This document shows positions 41,036 to 49,089 of a DNA stretch of 59,127 nt, piece by piece. The stretch is from JAASSS01 sp021767745 (lineage in GTDB: Bacteria > Pseudomonadota > Gammaproteobacteria > UBA5335), in contig JAXHVN010000045.1 in assembly GCA_034189165.1 (NCBI GenBank), positions 1 to 59,127 of the forward strand. The letters are read 5' to 3'. The position numbers and the translations under genes are program-made. The notes beneath the pieces are model-generated. The model saw only the letters and a program-made list of their open reading frames with translations. It did no database searches and was not told the origin of the DNA. Within the stretch, counting starts at the first letter, position 1, and the number at the start of each line of letters is the position of its first letter.

Positions 41036-42380
41036 GCGCTTCATCCAGGCCGTGCGCGGCGCCGACATCCGCGTCTCGGTCAGCGAGGCACTCGAGGCGC
41101 ACGCAGCGATGGCGCTGCTGGGCTTCGAGGATCGCCAGCGGCTGAAGGACGGGCTCGGCGCCGTGCTCGCCAAGAGCGCCGCGGAGCAGCGGCGCTTCGA
41201 GCAGTGCTTCGAACGCTTCTTCGCGCCCGTCCCGCCGGCGGCGGCGCCTGTGACCGAGGCGGACGCCGATGCCGATCCCGAGGCCGGCCCGGCCCCTGCG
41301 GCCGAGGCCGGGCCGCCGGCCGAGGGCCTGGCGCGGGTACTGCTCGAACGCGACACGCTGGCGCTGCAGCAGGCAGTGCAGCGGGCCGCCGCGGGCGCCG
41401 ACATCGCGGCCATGCGCATGGTCTCGCAGCGCGGCGTGTTCATGCAGCGAATCATGCGCCAGCTGGGCATGACCGAGCTGAACGCACGCATCGAGGCGCT
41501 GGCGCAGGGCGGCCGGCGGGAGGAGGCGGCCGCCCTGCGGGCCGGGCGCAGCTGGATGCTGAACGAGCTGAAGGCCTACATGCGCCGGCAGGTGGAGCTC
41601 TACACCGGCGCCGCCGGCAAGTCGCTGCGCGAGGCGGCGCTGCGCGAGCGGCCGCTCGCGCAGATCGATCCGGCCGATCACGCCCGCCTGCGCGAGCTGG
41701 TGCAGCAGCTCGCGCGGCGACTGGCGAACGTCCACGCGCGGCGGGCGCTGCGCGCCAACCGGGGCGTGCTCGACCTGCGCCGCACGCTGCGTCACAACAT
41801 GGGTCATGGCGGCGACATCGCCACGCTGCACTGGCGCCGCTCGCGCATCGACCGGCCGCGGGTGGTGGCCATCTGCGATGTCAGCCGTTCGGTTGCCGAC
41901 TATTCGCAGTTCCTGCTGCTGTTCCTCTACAGCCTGAGCGATGCGCTCTCGCGGCTGCGCAGCTTCACCTTCTGTGGCGATGTGGCCGAGGTGACGGACA
42001 TCTTCGCCCGCCAGCCGATGGCCGAGGCGCTGCCTGCGGCGCAGGCGGCCGCGCCCATCGGCAGCACCGACTACGGGCGGCTCTGGCAGACGCTCGTCGA
42101 GCGGCATCTGGACGCGTTCACGCCGCGCACCACCGTGCTGATCCTCGGCGATGCCCGCAACAATCATCTCGATCCCGGTGCCGGCGCGCTGAAGCTGCTG
42201 CGCCAGCGCAGCCGGGAGCTGATCTGGCTCAACCCGGAGCCCGAGCTCGACTGGGGGACGGGCGATTCGGAGATGGACCGTTACCGGCCCTTCTGCGAGC
42301 TGGTCCGCCAGGCGGGCACGCTGGCCCAGCTGGAGCAGGCGCTGGACGAAATGCTCAAGCGCAGCCTGCGCGCGGCCTGA
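41019..42380 (+). CDS. CoxE-like VWA-domain protein
   Basis: A 453-residue cytoplasmic protein with a C-terminal von Willebrand A domain containing the MIDAS motif DVSRSVADYSQF (D-x-S-x-S) and later ILGDARNN. The N-terminal 240 residues are helical and charged, with a Pro/Ala-rich acidic insert (about residues 65-100). This layout matches CoxE-type partners of MoxR ATPases. Its ATG lies inside the end of the moxR gene, so coupled translation gives a fixed ratio of the two. The stop is followed by the polysaccharide cluster 8 bases later, so read-through is possible. Confidence 0.9.
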   Translation: MQQTFERFIQAVRGADIRVSVSEALEAHAAMALLGFEDRQRLKDGLGAVLAKSAAEQRRFEQCFERFFAPVPPAAAPVTEADADADPEAGPAPAAEAGPPAEGLARVLLERDTLALQQAVQRAAAGADIAAMRMVSQRGVFMQRIMRQLGMTELNARIEALAQGGRREEAAALRAGRSWMLNELKAYMRRQVELYTGAAGKSLREAALRERPLAQIDPADHARLRELVQQLARRLANVHARRALRANRGVLDLRRTLRHNMGHGGDIATLHWRRSRIDRPRVVAICDVSRSVADYSQFLLLFLYSLSDALSRLRSFTFCGDVAEVTDIFARQPMAEALPAAQAAAPIGSTDYGRLWQTLVERHLDAFTPRTTVLILGDARNNHLDPGAGALKLLRQRSRELIWLNPEPELDWGTGDSEMDRYRPFCELVRQAGTLAQLEQALDEMLKRSLRAA

Positions 42381-42388
42381 GGGCGAGC

Positions 42389-43789
42389 ATGGCCCTGCGT
42401 CTGCTGAACCTGCAGCTGTCCACCCGCACCAGCACCCTGGTGGTGCTGGATGCGGCGGCCTGTGTGCTGGCGATGTATGGCGCGGCCTTCCTGCGGTTGA
42501 ATGCGATCGGCGCCGCCGGCGTGGCGAGCGTTGGCAGTCTGTGGATCCGGGCTTTGGTCTTCGCCGGGCTGACCCTGCTGAGCCTGACGGCGCTCGGGCT
42601 CTATCAGAGCCGGGCGCCGGTACCCACACGTGCCGCCGCCCTGCGCATCGCGCTGGCCTTCGCGTTCACCGGCCTGCTGCTGGCGCTGCTGTTCTACGCC
42701 ATCCCGCCGCTCTACCTCGGGCGCGGCGTGCTGGGGCTCAGTGTCGGTTTCGGCCTGTTGCTGGTGCTTGCCCTGCACATCGCGCTGCGCCGGCCGCTGG
42801 ACCGGGCGGTGCCGCGCCGCGCGCTGCTGGTGCTGGGGGCCGGCGAGCGGGCGCAGCAGCTGCTGGCCTATCTGCCGGCGCCGCTGCTCGGGCGCACGCT
42901 CGAACTGCGGGGCTTCATGCCGCTGGGGGAGGCGGCGCCCGCCGCCGATCTGCCGGCGCCGCTGTTGCCGGCGCAGACGGACCTGCCGGCGCTGGTGGCC
43001 TCGCTGCAGATCGACGAGATCGTGTTGGCCGCCGACGAGCGCCGCGACCGGCTGCCGATGGATGCGTTGCTCGAGTGCAAGCTCTGCGGCGTGGCGGTGA
43101 CCGAGGCGCTGGCGTTCATCGAGCGCGAGGCGCGCAAGGTGCCGCTGGCGCTGCTGCAGCCGAGCTGGATCATCCTCAACAGCGGCTTCTCGATGCTGCC
43201 GCTCTACCCGCTCGGCAAGCGCCTGTTCGACCTGCTGATGGCGAGCGTGCTGGCGATTGCCGCCGCGCCGGTGATGCTGCTGGCGGCGCTGGCGATCCGG
43301 CTGGAGGATGGCGGGCCGGTCTTCTACGCGCAGGCGCGGGTGGGCCGGCACGGCAGGATCTTCCGCATCCACAAGTTCCGCAGCATGGTGGTCGACGCCG
43401 AGCGGCGGCAGACGCCGCAGTGGGCCAGCACCGACGATCCGCGCATTACCCGTACCGGCCGGGTGCTGCGCAAGTACCGCATCGACGAGCTGCCGCAGCT
43501 GTTCAACGTGCTGCGTGGCGAGATGAGCTTCGTCGGTCCGCGCCCGGAGCGGCCGGAATTCGTCGAGCAGCTCGCCGCCCGGATTCCCTACTATCGCGAG
43601 CGCCACCGCGTGCTGCCGGGCATTACCGGCTGGGCCCAGCTGAACTATCCCTACGGCGGCTGCGAGCGCGACGCGCTGGAGAAGCTGCAGTACGAGCTGT
43701 ATTACCTCAAGCACCCGAGTCTGCTGTTCGACTTCCTGATTCTGCTGCAGACGGTGGACGTGGTGATGTTCGGCAAGGGCGCCCGCTAG
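42389..43789 (+). CDS. initiating sugar-phosphate transferase (EpsB/WbaP-like)
   Basis: A polyprenyl-phosphate hexose-1-phosphate transferase that starts repeat-unit synthesis on undecaprenyl phosphate. Of 466 residues, the first 130 contain four or five membrane segments. Residues about 145-255 form a nucleotide-binding-like domain (ALLVLGAGERAQQLL). The C-terminal catalytic domain begins at KRLFDLLMASVLAIAA and has DGGPVFYAQARVGRHG, HKFRSM, KYRIDELPQLFNVLRGEM, SFVGPRPERPEF and GITGWAQLNY. It resembles the PEP-CTERM/exosortase-associated EpsB group, but no exosortase gene is nearby. First gene of the cluster. Confidence 0.92.
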   Translation: MALRLLNLQLSTRTSTLVVLDAAACVLAMYGAAFLRLNAIGAAGVASVGSLWIRALVFAGLTLLSLTALGLYQSRAPVPTRAAALRIALAFAFTGLLLALLFYAIPPLYLGRGVLGLSVGFGLLLVLALHIALRRPLDRAVPRRALLVLGAGERAQQLLAYLPAPLLGRTLELRGFMPLGEAAPAADLPAPLLPAQTDLPALVASLQIDEIVLAADERRDRLPMDALLECKLCGVAVTEALAFIEREARKVPLALLQPSWIILNSGFSMLPLYPLGKRLFDLLMASVLAIAAAPVMLLAALAIRLEDGGPVFYAQARVGRHGRIFRIHKFRSMVVDAERRQTPQWASTDDPRITRTGRVLRKYRIDELPQLFNVLRGEMSFVGPRPERPEFVEQLAARIPYYRERHRVLPGITGWAQLNYPYGGCERDALEKLQYELYYLKHPSLLFDFLILLQTVDVVMFGKGAR

Positions 43790-43792
43790 GCA

Positions 43793-45247
43793 GTGAGCGA
43801 ACTGCGCCGATCGGCCGTATCCGGCCTGCGCTGGAGCGCGCTCGGCAGCCTGGTGGTGCTGGCCGCCCATTTGCTGCAGCTGGTGGTGCTGGCGCGGCTG
43901 CTGGCACCGGCCGACTTCGGTCTGATGGCGATGGCGATGGTGGTGATCGCGCTGGGCAGCGCCTATGCCGATGCCGGCATCAGCAACGCCATCATCCATC
44001 GGCAGGAGACCTCGGGCCGCACCCTGTCGAGCCTGTACTGGCTGAACCTTGCCGCCGGCGCGTTGCTGTTCGTGCTGGTGGTGGCCGGCGCGCCCCTGGT
44101 GGCGCGGCTGTTCGCGACGCCGGCGCTCGGCCCGCTGCTGCAGGTGAGTGCGACGGTTTTCCTGCTGCTGCCGATCGGCCAGCAGTTCCAGATCCTGCTG
44201 CAGCGCGATCACGACTTCCGCCCGCTGGCGCTCATCGAAGCGGCCGCCGCGCTGGTGGCGGCACTGGCAGCGATCGGCGCGGGGCTGGCCGGCGCGGGCG
44301 TGTGGGCGCTGGTGATCGCCCAGCTGGTGAACGCGGCGGTCCGCAGCGGCGGGCTGGCGGCGATCGGCTGGCGCCGCTATAGGCCGCAGCGCCACTTCGC
44401 GCGCGGCGATCTGCGCGGCTACGTCGGCTTTGGCCTGTTCCAGGTCGGCGAGCGCAGCATCACCTTCCTCAGCGGCTATCTGGACCAGCTGTTGCTCGGC
44501 CTGCTGCTCGGGCCGCAGGTGCTGGGCTACTACCGCCTGGCCTGGCAGCTGATCATCCAGCCGGTGAACCGCATCAACCCCATCGTCACCCGCGTGGCCT
44601 ATCCGCTGCTGGCCCGCATGCAGGAGGACACGCCGCGCCTGCGCCGGGCCTGGCTGCTGATCCAGCGGTTGCTGACGACGGTGAACGCGCCGCTGCTGCT
44701 GGGCCTGGCCGCCGTCGCGCCGGTGCTGGTGCCGACGCTGTTCGGTGCCGGCTGGCAGCCGGCCGTGCCGCTGGTGCAGCTGCTGGCGCTCTATGCCCTG
44801 CTGCTGAGCCTCGGCACGCCGCTCGGGCCGCTGCTGCTGGCCCGCGGCCGGGCCGACTGGGGCTTCTATGCGAACCTCGCCGCGCTGGCGCTGCACCTGC
44901 CGGCGCTCTGGCTCGGCGCCCGTCTCGGCGGCGCGACCGGGCTGGCGCTGGCGGTGGTGTTGCTGCAGGCGCTCTACACGCTGGCGAGCTATCGGCTGCT
45001 GGTGCGCCGGCTGCTCGGCGCCTGTGGCCGGGCCTGGCTCGCCGGCATCGCGCCGGCGGTGCTCATTGCCGGCGCGATGGCCGTACTGGTGCGCCTGTCG
45101 CTGGGGCTGCTGGGCGACGGGCCGGCCGCCCTGTGCGCCGCCATCGCCTTCGGCGTCGTCTGCTACGCGGGCCTGCTGCTGGCGCTGCGGCGGGAAGATC
45201 TCGCGCAGGCGCGGCTGCTGTGGCAGCGGCGGGCGGCGTCCTCGTGA
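43793..45247 (+). CDS. Wzx-type lipopolysaccharide/exopolysaccharide flippase
   Basis: A 484-residue membrane protein with about twelve hydrophobic segments, of the MOP/polysaccharide transport superfamily (Wzx, WzxC, TuaB-like). Typical parts are the start SAVSGLRWSALGSLVVLAAH, DFGLMAMAMVVIALGSAYADAG and GFGLFQVGERSITFLSGYLDQ followed by the QLLLGLLLGPQVLGYYRLA stretch. It flips lipid-linked oligosaccharide across the inner membrane. The GTG start follows the transferase by 3 bases. Its stop overlaps the next start (GTGA). Confidence 0.92.
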   Translation: MSELRRSAVSGLRWSALGSLVVLAAHLLQLVVLARLLAPADFGLMAMAMVVIALGSAYADAGISNAIIHRQETSGRTLSSLYWLNLAAGALLFVLVVAGAPLVARLFATPALGPLLQVSATVFLLLPIGQQFQILLQRDHDFRPLALIEAAAALVAALAAIGAGLAGAGVWALVIAQLVNAAVRSGGLAAIGWRRYRPQRHFARGDLRGYVGFGLFQVGERSITFLSGYLDQLLLGLLLGPQVLGYYRLAWQLIIQPVNRINPIVTRVAYPLLARMQEDTPRLRRAWLLIQRLLTTVNAPLLLGLAAVAPVLVPTLFGAGWQPAVPLVQLLALYALLLSLGTPLGPLLLARGRADWGFYANLAALALHLPALWLGARLGGATGLALAVVLLQALYTLASYRLLVRRLLGACGRAWLAGIAPAVLIAGAMAVLVRLSLGLLGDGPAALCAAIAFGVVCYAGLLLALRREDLAQARLLWQRRAASS

Positions 45248-46539
45248 CGGTGCAGGCGCAGGTGGCGGCCTTCCTCCGCCGGGCGCGGCCGTCGGCGGTG
45301 GCCGTGGCGGCGCCGGCCGGCATCGACCCGCTGCACGGGCTCGGCACCGGCTTTGCCGGGCTCGCTGTGCACTGCCGCGCGGCCGACGATGTGCTCGCCG
45401 CCTTCGCCGCTGCCTTCACGCGGCTGCTGCCCGGCGGCGAGCTGCTGCTGGTCGACCATGCCCCGTGCGCGCCGGCGCAGGGCAACGGCTTCACCCGCCA
45501 CAGCGTCGCCGGCTATGCCGGCTTCACGGCGTGCGGTGAGGTGGAGCGCATCGACGGCGCGGAGCTGACCCGCTGGCAGCGCGAGCCCGCTGTACGCTGG
45601 CGTGCTGCGCCGCTCGGTGAGCAGGATCTGGACGCGCTGGCGAGCCTGTTCACCCGCGCCTTCGATGTGCCCTTCGACGCCGGCCTGTGGCAGTGGAAGT
45701 ACGGCCAGGGCCGCGGCTACAACGTCGGCGTCTGGGCGCAGGACCGGCTGATCGCCCACTACGGCATCGAGCGGCGCGACACCCTGCTGGCCGGCGAGCG
45801 GTTGGCCGGCTGCCATGTGGGCGATGTCATGGTCGATCCGCAGGTGCGTGGGGTGCTGACCCGGCGCGGCCCGTTCCAGCGCGCGGCCGCGGCGCTGATC
45901 GAGAGCCAGGTCGGGCAGGGTCGCCCGCTGCAGTTCGGCGTCGGCTTTCCGAATGCGCGTGCCGCGCGCCTGGGGGTGCGGCTGGGACTGTATGCGCCGG
46001 TCGGCGAGGTGATCGAGCTGCGCTGGCCGGCGCGGCCCTGGCACGGTGCGGGCGCCGGGCCGGTGCGCCGGCTCGACCTCCGCCGCGCCGCCGATGCGGC
46101 CCTGGCGCAGCAGGCGTGGGCGCGGCTGGCGGCAGACCTGCCGCGCGCCGCGATCGACGTGCGGGATGTCGGCTATCTGCAGCGGCGCTACGACCGGCAC
46201 CCCCGCCACACCTACCGCCTGCTGGCGATCGGCCGCGATCGGCCGGGCGTGGTGGCGGTGCGGTTGCACCGGCGCAGCGTGGAGATCCTCGACGTGCTCG
46301 GTGCGCTTGCCGAACTGCCGGGCTTGCTGCAGGCTGCGGCCGGTTACGGCGCGCGGCGCGCACGGCGGGGCGCGTTCCTGTGGGCCAGCCGGCAGCACGC
46401 GGCGCAGCTGGCATTGCCGCAGGCGCGGCAGATCGAACTGGGCATCGTCACGGTGGCCAACGCCTGGAGCCGGGGCGTGCCGCCGGCGGCGCTGGAGCAT
46501 CGCTGGTGGCTGACCGGCGGCGACACGGACTTTCGTTGA
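45244..46539 (+). CDS. GNAT-like acyltransferase with partial methyltransferase-like N-terminus
   Basis: A 431-residue cytoplasmic protein. Residues about 115-431 look like a GNAT-type N-acetyltransferase of polysaccharide clusters: LFTRAFDVPFDAGLWQWKYG, DRLIAHYGIERRDTLL, AGCHVGDVMVDPQVRGVL, then FGFPNARAARLGVRLG-type sequence read here as GVGFPNARAARLGVRLG. Residues 1-110 resemble the end of a class I methyltransferase (FTRLLPGGELLLVDHAP), but no SAM-binding glycine loop is present. The gene may be a fusion to a remnant. The likely role is acylation of an amino sugar. The GTG start overlaps the flippase stop. Confidence 0.72.
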   Translation: MTVQAQVAAFLRRARPSAVAVAAPAGIDPLHGLGTGFAGLAVHCRAADDVLAAFAAAFTRLLPGGELLLVDHAPCAPAQGNGFTRHSVAGYAGFTACGEVERIDGAELTRWQREPAVRWRAAPLGEQDLDALASLFTRAFDVPFDAGLWQWKYGQGRGYNVGVWAQDRLIAHYGIERRDTLLAGERLAGCHVGDVMVDPQVRGVLTRRGPFQRAAAALIESQVGQGRPLQFGVGFPNARAARLGVRLGLYAPVGEVIELRWPARPWHGAGAGPVRRLDLRRAADAALAQQAWARLAADLPRAAIDVRDVGYLQRRYDRHPRHTYRLLAIGRDRPGVVAVRLHRRSVEILDVLGALAELPGLLQAAAGYGARRARRGAFLWASRQHAAQLALPQARQIELGIVTVANAWSRGVPPAALEHRWWLTGGDTDFR

Positions 46540-46543
46540 GGCG

Positions 46544-48100
46544 ATGAACGAGCCTGCCTCCAAGCCCGAGTGGCACTACCTGCCCTACCGCGCGGTCGAT
46601 CACGTGGCGCCGGGCAGTGCGCTGGTGCTGGCGCCGCACCCGGACGACGAGATCTTCGGCTGTGCGGGCGCGATCCTCGCTCACCGGGCCCGCGGCGAGG
46701 CAGTGCAGACGATCGTGCTCACCGACGGTGCGGCAGGCGAGGTGCCCGCGGCGGTGCGCCAGGCCGAGAGCGAAGCCGCCGCGGCCGTGCTGGGCTGTCC
46801 GCCGCCGCGCTTCTGGGGCCTTGCCGATCGCTCGCTGCGCTACGACGAGGCACTGGTCGAGCGCCTGCTCGCCGCCCTGGCCGAGCATCGGCCGGCGGTG
46901 CTCTATGCGCCCTCGCTGCAGGAGGTCCACCCCGATCATCGGGCGCTGGCGCGGGCCGCCTGCGAGGCGGTGCGCCGCGACCAGCAGTGCGTGCTGGCCA
47001 GCTACGAGGTCGGCATGCCGCAGACGCCGAACCGGCTGCTGGACCTCACGCCCTGGATCGAGCGCAAGGCCGCGGCGATGCGCTGCTTCGCCTCGCAGCT
47101 CCAGGGCCAGGCCTATGACGACCAGATCGCCGGCCTGAACCGCTTTCGCAGCTACACGCTCGGGCCAGATGTCCGGGCGGCCGAGGCCTACCGCGTCTGG
47201 GACGCGGCCGCGCTGCGGGCCGATCCGCTCCTGCCGCTGTTCGCCGATGCCTGCCTCGCCGATGGCCGCGCCGGCGCCGGGCCGCCGGCCTCGGTGCCGC
47301 GGATCAGCGTGCTGGTACGCAGCAGCGGCCGGGCGAGCCTGGCCGAGACGCTGGGGGCGATCGCCCTGCAGACCTGGCCGCACGTGGAAGTGGTGCTGGT
47401 GAACGCCGCCGGCCCGGCGCACCCGCCGCCGCCGGCGCAGTGCGGCCGCTTTCCCGTGCGCTGGGTGGGTGAGCTGGCCGTGGCCAGTCGGCCGGTGGCT
47501 GCCAATGCCGCGCTCGAGGCTGCGACCGGGCAGTGGCTGCTGTTCCTGGACGACGATGACCTGATCGAGCCCGATCACCTCGCCCGGCTCATGGCGCTCG
47601 TCCAGGCCAACCCGCCACCGCCCGAGGGTCCGGCGGCGTACTACAGCGGCACCCGCGTGGACACGCCGGACGGCGCCAGCCGCGTGCTGCACGAGCCCTT
47701 CGATCCGGTGCGTCTGCGGCACGAGAACTACCTGCCGATCCACGCGGTGCTCTTCTCCCGCACGCTGCTCGGGGCCGGCTGCCGCTTCGATCCCGCCTTC
47801 GACCATTACGAGGACTGGGACTTCTGGCTGCAGTGCGCGCAGCACACCGCCTTCGTGCGCGGCGAGCATGTCACCGCCATCTATCGCAGTGCCGGCGGCT
47901 CCGGCGCCGGCCTGCTCACCGCACAGGCCGAGCGGGCCCGCGCCGGGCGAGCGCAGTTGCTGGAGAAATGGCGGCGGCAGTGGAGCGGCGCGGAGCTGCT
48001 GGCGGTATTCGAGCAGCTGCAGGCCGGACGCCGCCCGAGCCGGCTCGGGCGGCTGGCGGCTCGCCTGCGCCGGCTGGGCCGCGGCCGCCGGGGCGGGTAA
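46544..48100 (+). CDS. PIG-L deacetylase fused to GT2 glycosyltransferase
   Basis: A 518-residue two-domain protein. Residues 25-230 form a PIG-L/LmbE-type deacetylase with the metal motif HPDDE (32-36) and the second site HPDH (129-132), the pattern of N-acetylglucosaminyl deacetylases. Residues 252-510 form a GT-A family 2 transferase: VPRISVLVRSSGRASLAETL, the DDDD metal cluster (336-339) and YEDWDFWLQ near residue 426. A C-terminal Arg-rich tail follows. The fusion suggests that one protein removes an acetyl group from an amino sugar and adds a neighbouring sugar. It begins 4 bases after the GNAT-like gene. Confidence 0.87.
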   Translation: MNEPASKPEWHYLPYRAVDHVAPGSALVLAPHPDDEIFGCAGAILAHRARGEAVQTIVLTDGAAGEVPAAVRQAESEAAAAVLGCPPPRFWGLADRSLRYDEALVERLLAALAEHRPAVLYAPSLQEVHPDHRALARAACEAVRRDQQCVLASYEVGMPQTPNRLLDLTPWIERKAAAMRCFASQLQGQAYDDQIAGLNRFRSYTLGPDVRAAEAYRVWDAAALRADPLLPLFADACLADGRAGAGPPASVPRISVLVRSSGRASLAETLGAIALQTWPHVEVVLVNAAGPAHPPPPAQCGRFPVRWVGELAVASRPVAANAALEAATGQWLLFLDDDDLIEPDHLARLMALVQANPPPPEGPAAYYSGTRVDTPDGASRVLHEPFDPVRLRHENYLPIHAVLFSRTLLGAGCRFDPAFDHYEDWDFWLQCAQHTAFVRGEHVTAIYRSAGGSGAGLLTAQAERARAGRAQLLEKWRRQWSGAELLAVFEQLQAGRRPSRLGRLAARLRRLGRGRRGG

Positions 48101-48177
48101 GCTTGCCGGCTGTCTGCCGGCCGTATCCGCGACCGCAGGCGGATCAACGACACAAGAACGAGAGCTTGAGGGAACCG

Positions 48178-49089
48178 ATGAGTGAGCGCTCCCCCCGCGT
48201 CAGCGTGGTCATGCCGGCCTTTCGCCACGAGGCGTGGGTCGGCGAGGCCGTGCGCAGCGTGCTGGACCAGGATCTGGCCGATCTCGAACTCATCGTGGTC
48301 GATGACGCGTCGCCGGATCGTACCGCGGCGCACGTGGCCCGGATCGAGGATCCGCGGCTGCGGCTGATCCGCCACGACACCAACCTCGGCGCGCATGCGG
48401 CCATCAATCGCGGCCTGGCCGAGGCGCGGGCGCCGTTCCTGGCGATCATCAATTCGGACGACGTCTGGGCGCCGGCGCGCCTGAGCCGGCTGACGGCGGC
48501 GCTGGAGGACGAGGGCTACGACCTGGTGGGCAGCGACGTGGCGCTGATCGACGCCGCCTCGCAGCCGATCGACGACCCGCAGCACTGGTGGAACGTCGGC
48601 TTCGCGAGGCTCAAGAGCCAGCTGCGCGCCAACCACGACATCGGCGTGGCGCTGTTGCACGACAACCTGTTCATGACCACCTCGAACTTCCTCTTTCGCC
48701 GCCGCGTGCTCAACCGGCTCGAAGGCTTTCGCAACTGGCGCTACCTGCACGACTACGACTTCCTGCTGCGGGCGCTGGGCGAGGGCGACCTGCGCCTCGG
48801 CTTTCTCGCCGACGAGCCGCTGATGGCCTACCGCCTGCACGGTCGCAACACGATCTTCGAGGATGCCGTGGCGCCGCGGGAGGAGTGCTTCGCCCTGCTG
48901 TGCGAGCTGGGTCCGGACGCCTGCCGGCACGGCGCGATCGCCCGTGTGCAGGCGCTGGTGGCACACCTGCAGGCCCTGCACGAGCGCGCCCTGCGCGAGC
49001 AGGGGCTGCGCGGCCGGCTCAAGGGCAACCGGCTGCTGCGCACCGGCGTGCTGCCGCGTCTGAGCCGCTGGCGCCGCCGCGGCGCGTGA
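48178..49089 (+). CDS. glycosyltransferase family 2
   Basis: A 303-residue GT-A transferase. It opens with PRVSVVMPAFRHEAWVGEAV, has the nucleotide-sugar strand VVDDASPDRT, the DxD-like NSDDVW and the acceptor-site YLHDYDFLLRALGEG. The last 60 residues are basic and may bind the membrane. It follows the fusion gene by 77 bases, one of the longest gaps inside the cluster, and has GAGGGA upstream of the ATG. The donor sugar is unknown. Its stop overlaps the next start. Confidence 0.9.
   Translation: MSERSPRVSVVMPAFRHEAWVGEAVRSVLDQDLADLELIVVDDASPDRTAAHVARIEDPRLRLIRHDTNLGAHAAINRGLAEARAPFLAIINSDDVWAPARLSRLTAALEDEGYDLVGSDVALIDAASQPIDDPQHWWNVGFARLKSQLRANHDIGVALLHDNLFMTTSNFLFRRRVLNRLEGFRNWRYLHDYDFLLRALGEGDLRLGFLADEPLMAYRLHGRNTIFEDAVAPREECFALLCELGPDACRHGAIARVQALVAHLQALHERALREQGLRGRLKGNRLLRTGVLPRLSRWRRRGA

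Noticed and set aside
38429..41491. Open frame of about 1000 codons on the minus strand across pyrC, the ACAD-like gene and moxR
   Set aside because: It is antisense to three supported genes and low in complexity; a product of high GC content and few stop codons.
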